A stretch of DNA of 64,000 nt from Hyphomonas sp. Mor2 (GTDB lineage Bacteria; Pseudomonadota; Alphaproteobacteria; Caulobacterales; Hyphomonadaceae), in NCBI RefSeq assembly GCF_001854405.1, contig NZ_CP017718.1, positions 2,542,001-2,606,000 of the forward strand, read 5' to 3'. The notes under the pieces are model-generated. The model was not told the origin of the DNA, searched no databases, and saw nothing but the letters and a program-made list of their open reading frames with translations. This document shows positions 54,454 through 63,009 of this stretch, piece after piece. Each line of letters begins with the position of its first letter. The first letter of the stretch is position 1. The position numbers and the translations under genes are program-made.

Positions 54454-55839
54454 ATGAAATCTATTCTGAACAAACTGCTTCAAGATGGGCGTCGCGCATT
54501 CAGTCAGCTCGACCATGCAAAACTTGCATTCATTGGCTCGATAGCGGTCGCTATTTTTCTCGCCGGCATGGTCGCAGGCAGATACCGGTTGCCGCCGTAT
54601 GGCGTTATCAAATTCGTGGTGGATCAATCGAGGGCGAGTGTTTCCGAGCTGACCACGACCCGTCCAGATGTCTTGCGACCCATTCGATATGAGGGTGATG
54701 GTGTCGTACTGAAAAATCAGACCGAGATGGCGCCTGGTCTGACGTTGATGCAAGGATCTTTCAAAGAAGGCGTTCAGATTCGTCTGGTTGATTCCGATGG
54801 TATGATCGTTCACACCTGGGATGTTGTGTTTGATGACATCTGGCCCGATCCATCACATGTTCATCCTCAAGCGTGGGTCCCAAAGAGCCATTTGAACTAT
54901 CACACCCAAGGCATGAAGGCGCTGCCTGACGGGTCGATCGTTTTTAATGTCGGCGAAATGGGTTCAGCAAAGCTGGACAAATGCGGCCGTGTTGTCTGGA
55001 CCATCGATCGCGCCAATCATCATTCGGTCACTCAGGCGTCTGACGGGAGTTTCTGGATGCCGTCCAAGCGGGATTTCAAAACGGTTCCGGACACCTATGA
55101 CATGTTGATTCCCGGCGTCAAACGCGAAGATCTGGGGGACGACATGCTGGCCTGGTATGAAGATACCATCATGAATGTTTCCCCCGAAGGTGAGATCCTT
55201 TCGGAAGTGTCTCTCCTGGAAGCTCTCTACAATTGGGAGTTCGAAACAGAACTCTTTCAATATAGCCACAGCAGGAATGGTGATGCCCCCGAGCCGACTC
55301 ATTTGAACGATGTCGAGATCGTGACACCGGCACTTGCTGCAAAGATAGATGGCGTGCAGGCGGGTGATCTGCTCCTGTCGATCCGGAATCTACACATGTT
55401 GGCGATCCTGAACCCGGAGACGAACAAGATCGTGTGGTGGGATACCGGTCCCTGGTGGCGTCAGCATGACCCGGATATCATGCCGGATGGAACCATTCGC
55501 TTATTCAACAATGGTCCGGACCGTTTCGCACTGGATCGCAAATGGGGATCCAATATCATCTCGTATGACGCAGAAACCCGTCATAGTGAGATCCTTTTTC
55601 CAGCCTCAGGGGAACGCGCATTCTGGTCATTTATCATGGGTGCAGTGGAGACTCTGGAAAATGGCAATTTGCTTATCTCTGAGTCCGTCCACGGTCGGGT
55701 GTTTGAAGTGACCCCTGAAGGACAGATTGTCTGGGATTATGTGCTCCCTTATGACTCCACACACGCCGCCTTGATCGAGATTGCGGCACGAATTCCACCT
55801 GACTACTTTGACGTCGATGACTGGAATTGCGATGACTGA
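54454..55839 (+). CDS. Arylsulfotransferase-like (ASST) beta-propeller, membrane-anchored
   Basis: A 461-residue protein with one N-terminal membrane helix (LAFIGSIAVAIFLAGMVAG) and a large exported domain. The domain is a beta-propeller of the ASST kind, with repeating blade patterns such as GMKALPDGSIVFNVGEMG and GAVETLENGNLLISESVHGR. Conserved His residues lie in LNYHTQGM, RANHHSV, EPTHLNDVE and WRQHDPD. Classical ASST uses a His to pass sulfate between phenols. Here the donor is unknown. It is followed by a tiny membrane protein and a membrane sulfotransferase. GGAGCCGGGG precedes the ATG at 54454. Confidence 0.82.
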   Translation: MKSILNKLLQDGRRAFSQLDHAKLAFIGSIAVAIFLAGMVAGRYRLPPYGVIKFVVDQSRASVSELTTTRPDVLRPIRYEGDGVVLKNQTEMAPGLTLMQGSFKEGVQIRLVDSDGMIVHTWDVVFDDIWPDPSHVHPQAWVPKSHLNYHTQGMKALPDGSIVFNVGEMGSAKLDKCGRVVWTIDRANHHSVTQASDGSFWMPSKRDFKTVPDTYDMLIPGVKREDLGDDMLAWYEDTIMNVSPEGEILSEVSLLEALYNWEFETELFQYSHSRNGDAPEPTHLNDVEIVTPALAAKIDGVQAGDLLLSIRNLHMLAILNPETNKIVWWDTGPWWRQHDPDIMPDGTIRLFNNGPDRFALDRKWGSNIISYDAETRHSEILFPASGERAFWSFIMGAVETLENGNLLISESVHGRVFEVTPEGQIVWDYVLPYDSTHAALIEIAARIPPDYFDVDDWNCDD

Positions 55840-55940
55840 GGGTTGAAACCGATCCAGTCGGTTGAGTAGGAAGAGTGCATTAGGCCCGGCAATTGCAAAG
55901 CGCCTGATGAGACAACTGGGGACACCTATTGGGGACGCCT

Positions 55941-56123
55941 ATGAGAGTATTTCTGTTCTTTTTCATCGCCGCCTTGTTTCCGATGTCGGCGCACGCCTAT
56001 ATCGGCCCCGGCGCCGGCTTGGGGGCCCTGGCCTTTCTGGTTGGGATGATCATTGTCGTCTTGCTGCTTTTTATCGGATTCATCTGGTACCCTCTGAAAC
56101 GTTATCTCAAGCGGCGCAAATAG
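55941..56123 (+). CDS. Tiny YIGPGAG-type membrane protein
   Basis: A 60-residue protein with a signal-like N-terminus (MRVFLFFFIAALFPMSAHA), then YIGPGAGLGALAFL leading into a membrane helix and a basic end (KRYLKRRK). I know this motif from small unassigned proteins beside glycosyl- and sulfo-transferase genes; no function is established to my knowledge. GGGG lies before the ATG at 55941. It sits between the ASST-like and sulfotransferase genes and is probably co-transcribed with both. Confidence 0.78.
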   Translation: MRVFLFFFIAALFPMSAHAYIGPGAGLGALAFLVGMIIVVLLLFIGFIWYPLKRYLKRRK

Positions 56124-56139
56124 CCGATGGACTCCCGGG

Positions 56140-57594
56140 ATGAATGAGATTCTGGTCGCCAGCTGCAGCGTTATCTTTTTCGTCACCGGCTTTCTACTCC
56201 TGAACATTATCGGGCGCTCGCGCGATATTCTGGATGTGGCTGCGGGAGGCCTGAAGGCCCTCACAGATTCGACCATGAGCGAAGACGACAGGGAAGCCGC
56301 TGTGCAACAGGCCGCTCTGTCTCTGCTATTGCGCGTGACGCTCACCACGCTCTGTTTTTTCCTGGTCCTGGGAGCAGCGTTCACACCGATCCTGTTGGCG
56401 GATCTAACAGCATACTCAGAATTGTCCTCCGTCATTGGATTGATGACGAGGCCGTTTTTCCTGATTGGGTCGACACTGATTGCGACCCTCATATTGTGGC
56501 TGTTGTCGAACCTGTTTGGCCGAAAGTCCGCCCCAGAGCAGGACGGTGCGTATAGCGCCGCGGAACAAATGGTTCATATGATCGCCTTCTCTGGCGTCAT
56601 GCAGACGCTGGCGATCGCGTTCGACAATTTCGTGTTTGACCTTTTTGGCAGAAAGGTCGTCGTGGAAAAACACGTCTTCATAACGTCGCTGGCGCGGGGC
56701 GGCACCACAGCCTGCCTGAACGCCCTGGATAGTCTCGAGGCCTGCGCCACGACGACCTACCGTGACATGCCTTTCATTTTCTCACCCTTCACCTGGAACG
56801 GTCTCGGTCGGTTGCTTGGACGAAAAGTCGAAACGCGCGAGCGCGCACATGGGGACGGCCTGGAGATCCACCTGGACAGTCCGGAGGCCTTCGATGAAAC
56901 GTTCTGGCTGCGGTATTGGCCGGACCATTATGAGCAAGACGCGATCAAGCCCTGGACCATTGCGTCACCGCATCGCGCTCAGGCACTGACCCGTTTCTTC
57001 CGCAAGATTGTCGCTATTCGAAGCCGCTCAGCAAACATTTATGTCTCGAAGAACAACGCCAATATTGCCCGGCTACCCGCTTTGCGGTCCCTGTTCCCGG
57101 ATTGCGTCATCGCCATACCGTTGCGACGCCCCGGACCGCATGCTGCATCGCTACACCGGCAACACCTCAATTTCACCAAGCAACAATCCGATGATGCGTT
57201 TGTACAGCGATACATGGAAGATATCGGACATTTCGAGTTTGGCCTGGCGCATCGACCGATCGCATTTCCCGGGTGGCAGAAAGACCAATTCACGCCCGAC
57301 CAAGCCGACTATTGGTTGAATTACTGGATCGCCTGCTTTGAGACAGTGCTTGAGCAGTTAGACCATGTGCAGATCGTAACACAGGATGATCTTCGCGCGC
57401 AGCCCAACCGGGTCTTGCGCGCCCTGCTGACTGCGAACGACATCCCATTCTCCGACGCTCAGGACTTTCGCAGTTTCTTCCGGGCCGGGGAGGACACAAC
57501 CGATGAACAGGTCTTTTCCCCTGATCTACTCGACGCAGCCAATCAGCTTTATCAAAAGATCGTCGACACGGTGAGCGCTCAAAACTTGGTCTGA
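56140..57594 (+). CDS. Membrane-anchored sulfotransferase family protein
   Basis: A 484-residue protein. The first 175 residues hold about four hydrophobic segments (for example ILVASCSVIFFVTGFLLL and PFFLIGSTLIATLILWLL). The rest is a sulfotransferase-like domain with the phosphate loop FITSLARGGTTACLNAL near residue 185 and a 3'-phosphate-type segment CVIAIPLRRPGPHAASL near 325. Such fusion of several helices to the sulfotransferase domain is uncommon; most are soluble. It should act at the inner face of the inner membrane, perhaps on a lipid-linked glycan. It is 16 bp after the tiny membrane protein gene. Confidence 0.82.
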   Translation: MNEILVASCSVIFFVTGFLLLNIIGRSRDILDVAAGGLKALTDSTMSEDDREAAVQQAALSLLLRVTLTTLCFFLVLGAAFTPILLADLTAYSELSSVIGLMTRPFFLIGSTLIATLILWLLSNLFGRKSAPEQDGAYSAAEQMVHMIAFSGVMQTLAIAFDNFVFDLFGRKVVVEKHVFITSLARGGTTACLNALDSLEACATTTYRDMPFIFSPFTWNGLGRLLGRKVETRERAHGDGLEIHLDSPEAFDETFWLRYWPDHYEQDAIKPWTIASPHRAQALTRFFRKIVAIRSRSANIYVSKNNANIARLPALRSLFPDCVIAIPLRRPGPHAASLHRQHLNFTKQQSDDAFVQRYMEDIGHFEFGLAHRPIAFPGWQKDQFTPDQADYWLNYWIACFETVLEQLDHVQIVTQDDLRAQPNRVLRALLTANDIPFSDAQDFRSFFRAGEDTTDEQVFSPDLLDAANQLYQKIVDTVSAQNLV

Positions 57595-57621
57595 TCAGTC
57601 CGAGAGCTCAATCCGATACGC

Positions 57622-59529
57622 TTAATTCTCAAGAATATTGCCAGCTGGACGCGGAGTTTCATAGGGCACAACGAGTTTCATCTCGTCGGCCTCGCGCCTG
57701 GGATTGCGTTCAATCGAGACGGTCTCAAAATCTCGCAGCCTCTTGGACACAACCCGCACACAGGTCCCGTTTACGGGGCTCGATCGGTACTGATGGTGCA
57801 ACATCAGCGACTGCTTCTCGGTCGTTGATACAAAGTCCAGTTTCAAATCTCCTCGATCCAGAGACAGCGTATCGCACTGCGCGGCCGCGAGGATGACGAG
57901 ATCTTCGGTCCAGCACAAAGCCGCTCTGTTCTCGTCCAACCCAACCGGCAGGCATTGATCCAGCGCGGGTGGTCCAGACGAGCGCTCCAGACAGGCATAC
58001 AAGACATCGTCCGACAGGAAGATCGAGCCTGGCGCTGGAAATTCCGGGCAGGCGCGCGGAGAAAACGGAAGCGATCCGGCAGGATTGACCGCGCCGTGGC
58101 GGACCATGAAAATCGAATTCATGTCCACACCCCGATGAAATGTGCTGAGCGTTCTGAAGCGGCCGAATGCCAGATCATCGTATCTGACACCGCCCACAGT
58201 GCGAATTTCGTTCTGTTCGATGTCAAATCCAGGAATGTCCCCGGCCGCCGACAGAATATCGTCCGCCAAAGCGATGTCCCGTGTGGCTGTTTCTCGAAAG
58301 GACGGCCAGAACTGTGCCGACGCCAGAAGCGACGTGGCGGCCACGGCACCAAGGGCGCATATCGCGAACATGGTGGTGCGGAACTTCGACTGCGGCGCTT
58401 CCCACTGGTTGCTGATCGTCTGCACGTTGGCCAGCAAGATGGCAGCGAATAGAAATCCGACCCATCCAATCGAACGCGGGATCAGCCAAGGCTCAGGATA
58501 AACAAACCATAGCAGAGTCGGAAGAAAAGCCAGAACCCCATAGCTGCCCACGAGAATGCGTAAGGCATCTATTGTCACACCCGTCTCTTTTTTCCGGAGG
58601 GTCAGTGCGGCACCGATCAAGGGCAATAATAACACCAAACCCGTCAGGCTCTTGAAGACAATCTGGAAGCGCCCGGGAATACCCAGTAAACCACCGCTAT
58701 AGATCTCGCTGATCCGCCAAGGCAACTGGCGCAGTTTCTGGACGATAATCTCGAGGCTCGGCGCGTCTCCAAAACGGAAATAGGGATCCAGACCCAGTAT
58801 CAATATGACCGCGCTGAGCTGTAGCTGGTTGAGAATGATGGCGAGCGCCGCAGCGATGAGAACGCGCGCGAAATACGGTATCAGTTGGCCAATGGAATAT
58901 TTGTCTGTCCGGATGAGGGCAATGGCCGGCAGCGCGAAACCGAGGAATACAAAGCTCTGATAGAAGCCAAGACTGAGCGCGATCAGTTCCGCGGCGATCG
59001 CAACGCGGATGCATTCCCCCAGAAACGTGGATTTCGATTCACGCGGCTCGATCACAACCTGCGCGCAAACAGACAACAACAACCCTAGCGTGAACCATAA
59101 TGCAAGGGTCTGATAATGCAGAATTTCGGTGAGATAAACATGCAGGCTTCCAGCAAGGAAAAGCAGGACCGCCGTCGCAATCCGTACCCAACTTGTCGAA
59201 CCCGAGAATGCGCGCTGACTGATCAGCCAGGCGACAAAGAACAAGGGAAAGAAGGTCAGACTCGCGTGCGCGAAATCAAAGAAGGCGCCCCCAAACAGGA
59301 CATTGTGCCCGATATGCGTTGCCCATCGCATGTGCACATTCGCAAATTCGACTTCCAGACCCGAGGCAAAACGCCATTCGTCGGGATTGTACCCGGACGT
59401 ATAGATATTGAAGCCGACAAACGGGATGTAGAAGACCAGGCATAGCAGCGCCGCGGTTATCATCGGGCGATTATCGGCAACCGCCTTGAGCCTGGCTCCT
59501 ATCATCTCGAAATCGCCCCCGACTTTCAT
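57622..59529 (-). CDS. GtrII-like polytopic glucosyltransferase
   Basis: A protein of about 635 residues with roughly eleven membrane helices and a C-terminal periplasmic domain rich in Cys. The first loop, YTSGYNPDEWRFASGLEVEF followed by MRWATHIGHNVLFGG, has the Asp-Glu and Arg pattern of the serotype-converting GtrII transferases, which move glucose from polyprenyl phosphate to O-antigen. The ATG at 59529 is a choice; 59505 also fits and has GGGGG upstream, while the frame is open to 59775 through a stretch that overlaps the divergent gene region. Its partner GtrB is encoded divergently across about 300 bp. Confidence 0.82.
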   Translation of the reverse strand: MKVGGDFEMIGARLKAVADNRPMITAALLCLVFYIPFVGFNIYTSGYNPDEWRFASGLEVEFANVHMRWATHIGHNVLFGGAFFDFAHASLTFFPLFFVAWLISQRAFSGSTSWVRIATAVLLFLAGSLHVYLTEILHYQTLALWFTLGLLLSVCAQVVIEPRESKSTFLGECIRVAIAAELIALSLGFYQSFVFLGFALPAIALIRTDKYSIGQLIPYFARVLIAAALAIILNQLQLSAVILILGLDPYFRFGDAPSLEIIVQKLRQLPWRISEIYSGGLLGIPGRFQIVFKSLTGLVLLLPLIGAALTLRKKETGVTIDALRILVGSYGVLAFLPTLLWFVYPEPWLIPRSIGWVGFLFAAILLANVQTISNQWEAPQSKFRTTMFAICALGAVAATSLLASAQFWPSFRETATRDIALADDILSAAGDIPGFDIEQNEIRTVGGVRYDDLAFGRFRTLSTFHRGVDMNSIFMVRHGAVNPAGSLPFSPRACPEFPAPGSIFLSDDVLYACLERSSGPPALDQCLPVGLDENRAALCWTEDLVILAAAQCDTLSLDRGDLKLDFVSTTEKQSLMLHHQYRSSPVNGTCVRVVSKRLRDFETVSIERNPRREADEMKLVVPYETPRPAGNILEN

Positions 59530-59831
59530 CGTCGCCTCGTTTTTGCACCTTTGGCACGCTCCAATCAAATGCCGGGGCCGCAAAAGTCTCGCGTATTGCT
59601 TATCTGCTTGTCTAACTGCTGTATTGGCAAGACTTATGCCAGCCTCTCTGACCGATTTGGCGTGTGATCGAACACTGCCAAACGCGCGTACTAACACGCG
59701 CAGGTAGCGGATTAGCTCAAGTTCCAAGGTCGAGCTTGCTTTTGTCACGGACCCGAGCGAACCATTCCATGGCACAGTTAGTGCATAATCGGATCAAGCT
59801 TCTGCTTGCACCAGGCTGGCGCGGAGGAACC
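59530..59831. promoter_or_regulatory. Divergent region between GtrII-like and GtrB-like genes
   Basis: About 300 bp if both preferred starts are right. Both genes have open in-frame extensions into it, so one start could lie earlier. No palindrome, repeat or RNA gene is evident; promoters for both directions must be here. Confidence 0.4.
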
Positions 59832-60839
59832 ATGAGGACGAAACCGAAAATTGCAACTTCCACAGACGCCGTAGTGACAACTCCGTCGGAGGTCGGGCTG
59901 TCCATCGTTGTGCCTTGCTACAATGAACTGGAAGTTCTGCCGGAATTGGTCGAGCGCGCAACGAAGATCGGTCGGCAGTGCTTTCAGTCAGATTTCGAAC
60001 TCATTCTGATCGATGATGGCTCGACTGATGGAACAACCGAGTTAATCGAGCAGTTTGTCGCTTCAAACGTCAATGTTCGCGGCATAATCCTTTCGCGAAA
60101 TCACGGACACCAGCGCGCACTATCCGCGGGGCTGGCCTATTGCCGCGGGGCGGTGATTCTGGTCATCGATGCAGATCTCCAGGATCCGCCAGAACTGCTT
60201 CCCGAGATGCTTGCTGTACTAGAGGATGGTGCTGACGTTGTTTACGGGCAGCGGACAAATCGTGATGGCGAGACCGCGCTGAAAAAAGCAACGGCTACCA
60301 TCTTCTATCGAACCTTGCGCGGCGTGACGGATGTCGAAATACCGGTCGATACTGGCGATTTTCGATTGATGCGTCGCATAGTGGTTGATTATCTGAACGC
60401 CATGCCGGAAGAAGATCGCTTCATCCGCGGAATGGTCGCCTGGCTTGGCTTCCGACAGGTCGCTTTTCCCTATAGCCGCGCGGCGCGCGTCGCTGGCGAG
60501 ACCAAATACCCGTTTCGCAAGATGCTGCGCCTGGCCATCGATGCGGTGACCGGATTCTCAATTGTGCCGCTACGAATTGCGAGTTGGATGGCGCTTGCCA
60601 TGACCGCTTTGAGCATGGTGCTGATCTTCTGGGTCATTACACAAAGGCTGTGGGGCAATGTGATTTCCGGCTGGGCATCTACGCTGGTTGTGGTCCTTTT
60701 CGTCGGATCCGTACAATTATTGTCGATCGGCGTTCTGGGTGAATATGTCGGCCGTCTGTATATGCAGAGCAAGCGCCGCCCAAGATTCATAGTCGACCGC
60801 GTGATCGCCGCCGAAGAATCCGAATCTACCAAATCCTAG
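59832..60839 (+). CDS. GtrB-type polyprenyl-phosphate glycosyltransferase
   Basis: A 335-residue family 2 transferase. It shows LSIVVPCYNELEVLPELVER, LILIDDGSTDGT, LSRNHGHQRALSAGL, VIDADLQDPPELLPEM and VDTGDFRLMRRIVV, followed by two C-terminal helices and the end pattern GVLGEYVGRLYMQSKRRPR. All of this is typical of phage-type GtrB making undecaprenyl-phosphate-glucose. GGAGG just before the ATG at 59832 decides against the open extension back to 59664. It pairs with the divergent GtrII-like protein; no GtrA flippase gene is adjacent, though one is encoded at 50420. Confidence 0.93.
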   Translation: MRTKPKIATSTDAVVTTPSEVGLSIVVPCYNELEVLPELVERATKIGRQCFQSDFELILIDDGSTDGTTELIEQFVASNVNVRGIILSRNHGHQRALSAGLAYCRGAVILVIDADLQDPPELLPEMLAVLEDGADVVYGQRTNRDGETALKKATATIFYRTLRGVTDVEIPVDTGDFRLMRRIVVDYLNAMPEEDRFIRGMVAWLGFRQVAFPYSRAARVAGETKYPFRKMLRLAIDAVTGFSIVPLRIASWMALAMTALSMVLIFWVITQRLWGNVISGWASTLVVVLFVGSVQLLSIGVLGEYVGRLYMQSKRRPRFIVDRVIAAEESESTKS

Positions 60840-60915
60840 CTCTCAATTTAGGCCAGACGCGCGGGGTCTTTTTTTGGACACGTCCAAGGAGGAGCGTATC
60901 ACACGCCCATCCGCA

Positions 60916-60956
60916 CAAAAAATCCCCCCAAACCACAATGCGGTCGAGGGGGATTT
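60916..60956 (-). terminator. Rho-independent terminator of the P450 gene
   Basis: Read on the minus strand, AATCCCCC (60955-60948) and GGGGGATT (60928-60921) form a stem with a 19-base loop and are followed by a run of T. It lies just past the P450 stop codon at 60985. Confidence 0.85.
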
Positions 60957-60984
60957 GTACAGTATCTTTGAGCCGCTTCGTACT

Positions 60985-62313
60985 CTATTTGCCGTGACAG
61001 ATAACCGGCATCCAGGTGTAGCCCTTCACGAACGCGCCTGAGGTCAGGCTTGGCTCGTCGAGCACCTCGATATGGCTGAAACGCTCCATGATCTCTTCCC
61101 AGAGAATGCGCAGCTGCAGCTCGCCCAGACGGTTGCCGACGCAGCGGTGAATCCCGAAGCCGAAGGACAGGTGGTTGCGGGCTTGTTGGCGGTCAATGAT
61201 CAGCTGGTTGGGGTCCTCTTCCCAGAACCGCTCGTCGCGATTGCCGGAAACATACCACATAGCGATCTGGTCGCCTTTCTTGATCGTCTTGCCGTGCATT
61301 TCGACATCTTCCAGCGCGGTACGGCGCATGAAAGCCAGCGGGGTCTGCCAGCGAATGACTTCCGACACCATATTCGGGATCAAGGATGGATCCTTTTTCA
61401 GCTTGGCATACTCGTCGGGGAACTTGTTGAGGCCATAGACGGACGCGGTCATCGAGTTCCGCGTGGTGTCATTGCCACCCACGATGAGCAAGATGACATT
61501 GCCGAGCAGCTCCATTGGCGCGAGGTCTTTGGTCTTCTCTCCATGCGCCAGAAGGCTGATCAGGTCATTCTTCAGCGGGATGCGCTTACGTTCCTCATAC
61601 ATCTGCATGAAAACTGACAGGCATTCGAGCAACTCCTGCTTCCACTGTTCCTCGCCACCCGGGCAAATGTCCGGGTTTTCTCGATTGGTCACAACATCCG
61701 ACCAGCGGGTCAGCTTGCGACGATCCTCGAAGGGGAAGTCGAACAGGGTTGCGAGCATCATTGTGGTCAGCTCGATCGAAACAGTATCGACCCAATCGAT
61801 TGGTTCGCCAACTGGGATTTCGTCGAGAATTTGCTGCGTACGCGCCCGAATCAGAGGTTCAAATTCTTTGAGCATGTTAGGCGCAACGGCGGGCTGAACG
61901 GTCTTGCGCTGTTCGGAGTGACGCGGCTCGTCCATGGCGATGAACATAGGCAGCTCGAAATCTTCCATCGGCTCACCCAGCACGATGCCGCCATGTTCCC
62001 AGCTGGACGAGAAGCGCTTGTGATCGATATCGATTTTCATCACGTCTTCGTAGCGAGTCACGGACCAGTACGGGCCAACAAAGCTGTCCGGCGTCCAATG
62101 CAATGGATCTTCGTTGCGCATGCGTTCGAACCGGTCCCAGATTTTGCCCTGACGCCACAGCTCCGCATCGACGATATCGAGTGTCGCCAGATCTACTTCA
62201 GACGCCGGGGGAATGTCCGCGCCATACTTGTACCAGGTGTCGTGCAAGGGATCGCGGACCGTGATTTTCGGGCGCTCGAGATTGTGCGGGATCTTGGTGA
62301 GTGTGTCTGCCAT
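60985..62313 (-). CDS. Cytochrome P450, CYP153 type
   Basis: A 442-residue soluble P450. The I-helix is VGGNDTTRNSM (near 276), the K-helix SEVIRWQTP, and the haem loop SFGFGIHRCVGNR places the Cys ligand near residue 389. The pattern EHGGIVLGEPMEDFELPMFI and the ending WMPVICH are what I associate with CYP153 alkane and fatty-acid omega-hydroxylases of marine and hydrocarbon-using alphaproteobacteria. These usually work with a ferredoxin and ferredoxin reductase; neither is encoded here. Two inverted-repeat operators lie upstream and a terminator downstream, so it is a single regulated gene. The substrate is inferred only. Confidence 0.92.
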   Translation of the reverse strand: MADTLTKIPHNLERPKITVRDPLHDTWYKYGADIPPASEVDLATLDIVDAELWRQGKIWDRFERMRNEDPLHWTPDSFVGPYWSVTRYEDVMKIDIDHKRFSSSWEHGGIVLGEPMEDFELPMFIAMDEPRHSEQRKTVQPAVAPNMLKEFEPLIRARTQQILDEIPVGEPIDWVDTVSIELTTMMLATLFDFPFEDRRKLTRWSDVVTNRENPDICPGGEEQWKQELLECLSVFMQMYEERKRIPLKNDLISLLAHGEKTKDLAPMELLGNVILLIVGGNDTTRNSMTASVYGLNKFPDEYAKLKKDPSLIPNMVSEVIRWQTPLAFMRRTALEDVEMHGKTIKKGDQIAMWYVSGNRDERFWEEDPNQLIIDRQQARNHLSFGFGIHRCVGNRLGELQLRILWEEIMERFSHIEVLDEPSLTSGAFVKGYTWMPVICHGK

Positions 62314-62351
62314 CTATGCCTCCGTGTACGCGGTCTGGGATGCCGCAATTA

Positions 62352-62365
62352 TGACGTCAGCGTCA
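62352..62365. promoter_or_regulatory. Operator-like inverted repeat upstream of CYP153 gene, site 1
   Basis: TGACGTCAGCGTCA has the form TGACG-N4-CGTCA. It lies 39 bp upstream of the P450 start codon, in the expected promoter region. Confidence 0.6.
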
Positions 62366-62393
62366 CCTTAACACAGGTAAAATGAAAAAACTA

Positions 62394-62407
62394 TGACGCA
62401 TGCGTCA
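62394..62407. promoter_or_regulatory. Operator-like inverted repeat upstream of CYP153 gene, site 2
   Basis: TGACGCATGCGTCA has the same TGACG-N4-CGTCA arms as site 1, 42 bp further upstream (four helical turns). The 16-bp sequence from 62393 to 62408 is a perfect palindrome. The pair fits a TetR-type regulator. Confidence 0.65.
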
Positions 62408-62419
62408 TTTTTTGCGATT

Positions 62420-62908
62420 TCAGGTCGAATATCGCTCATTTTGGGCACGCTGGATGGCGTTCTCCAGGGCATCTTTCAACGTCTTTCGTTCCTCCGGGGT
62501 CAAAAAACGGCCAATCACCCAGGCCTGTCCGGCATGCGCAAGCTTCAATTCGCTGGGGCGTCGCGCTGGAAACTCCAAGCGCACGCGTGTGAATGCGGTC
62601 GGCAGGCTGGCCGTGCGCGTGGGTTTGCCGGGTTGTGCATGTGCGAGATCAATCTGTTCGGCCGTGACGCGAACCCGAGTTTCCTGCTTCAGATTGCGAA
62701 AGCTCAATCGGAACGCGAACCAGATGGCGAGCGCGTCGAGCCCGAAAAATCCAATCACCGGAAACGCGCCCATGGAGACGAAAGAGAGCCCGGCAATGAA
62801 GCTCATCGCCACCACAACCGCCATGACAATGGTAAAGGCCCGCGGACTGAGCGAACGGTTCGGCGTCAATGTGGCGTCGAAATAGATGGTGTTTTCGGTC
62901 GGCTCCAT
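62420..62908 (-). CDS. DUF2244 membrane protein
   Basis: A 162-residue protein with two adjacent membrane helices (about residues 22-65, SPRAFTIVMAVVVAMSFIAG then AFPVIGFFGLDALAIWFAFR). A soluble C-terminal half follows, with VRVTAEQIDLAH and SLPTAFTRVRLEFPAR. This fits the DUF2244 family of alphaproteobacteria, for which no function is known. The ATG at 62908 is preferred to an open extension to 62965. It is read in the same direction as the P450 gene but separated from it by the operator region. Confidence 0.87.
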   Translation of the reverse strand: MEPTENTIYFDATLTPNRSLSPRAFTIVMAVVVAMSFIAGLSFVSMGAFPVIGFFGLDALAIWFAFRLSFRNLKQETRVRVTAEQIDLAHAQPGKPTRTASLPTAFTRVRLEFPARRPSELKLAHAGQAWVIGRFLTPEERKTLKDALENAIQRAQNERYST

Positions 62909-63009
62909 GCCGGGAAGTATAGCGCGAAAACACCGGCCGGCGGCAAGCGTGGCGGGTGGTCGCAAGAATCGGATGTTCAGCGCACCGGAACTACCCTAGA
63001 TAACTGCCC

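Noticed and set aside
59530-59775. 82-residue N-terminal extension of the GtrII-like protein
   Set aside because: The sequence is basic and not membrane-like, runs into the likely promoter region of the divergent gtrB-like gene, and the family starts close to the first helix.
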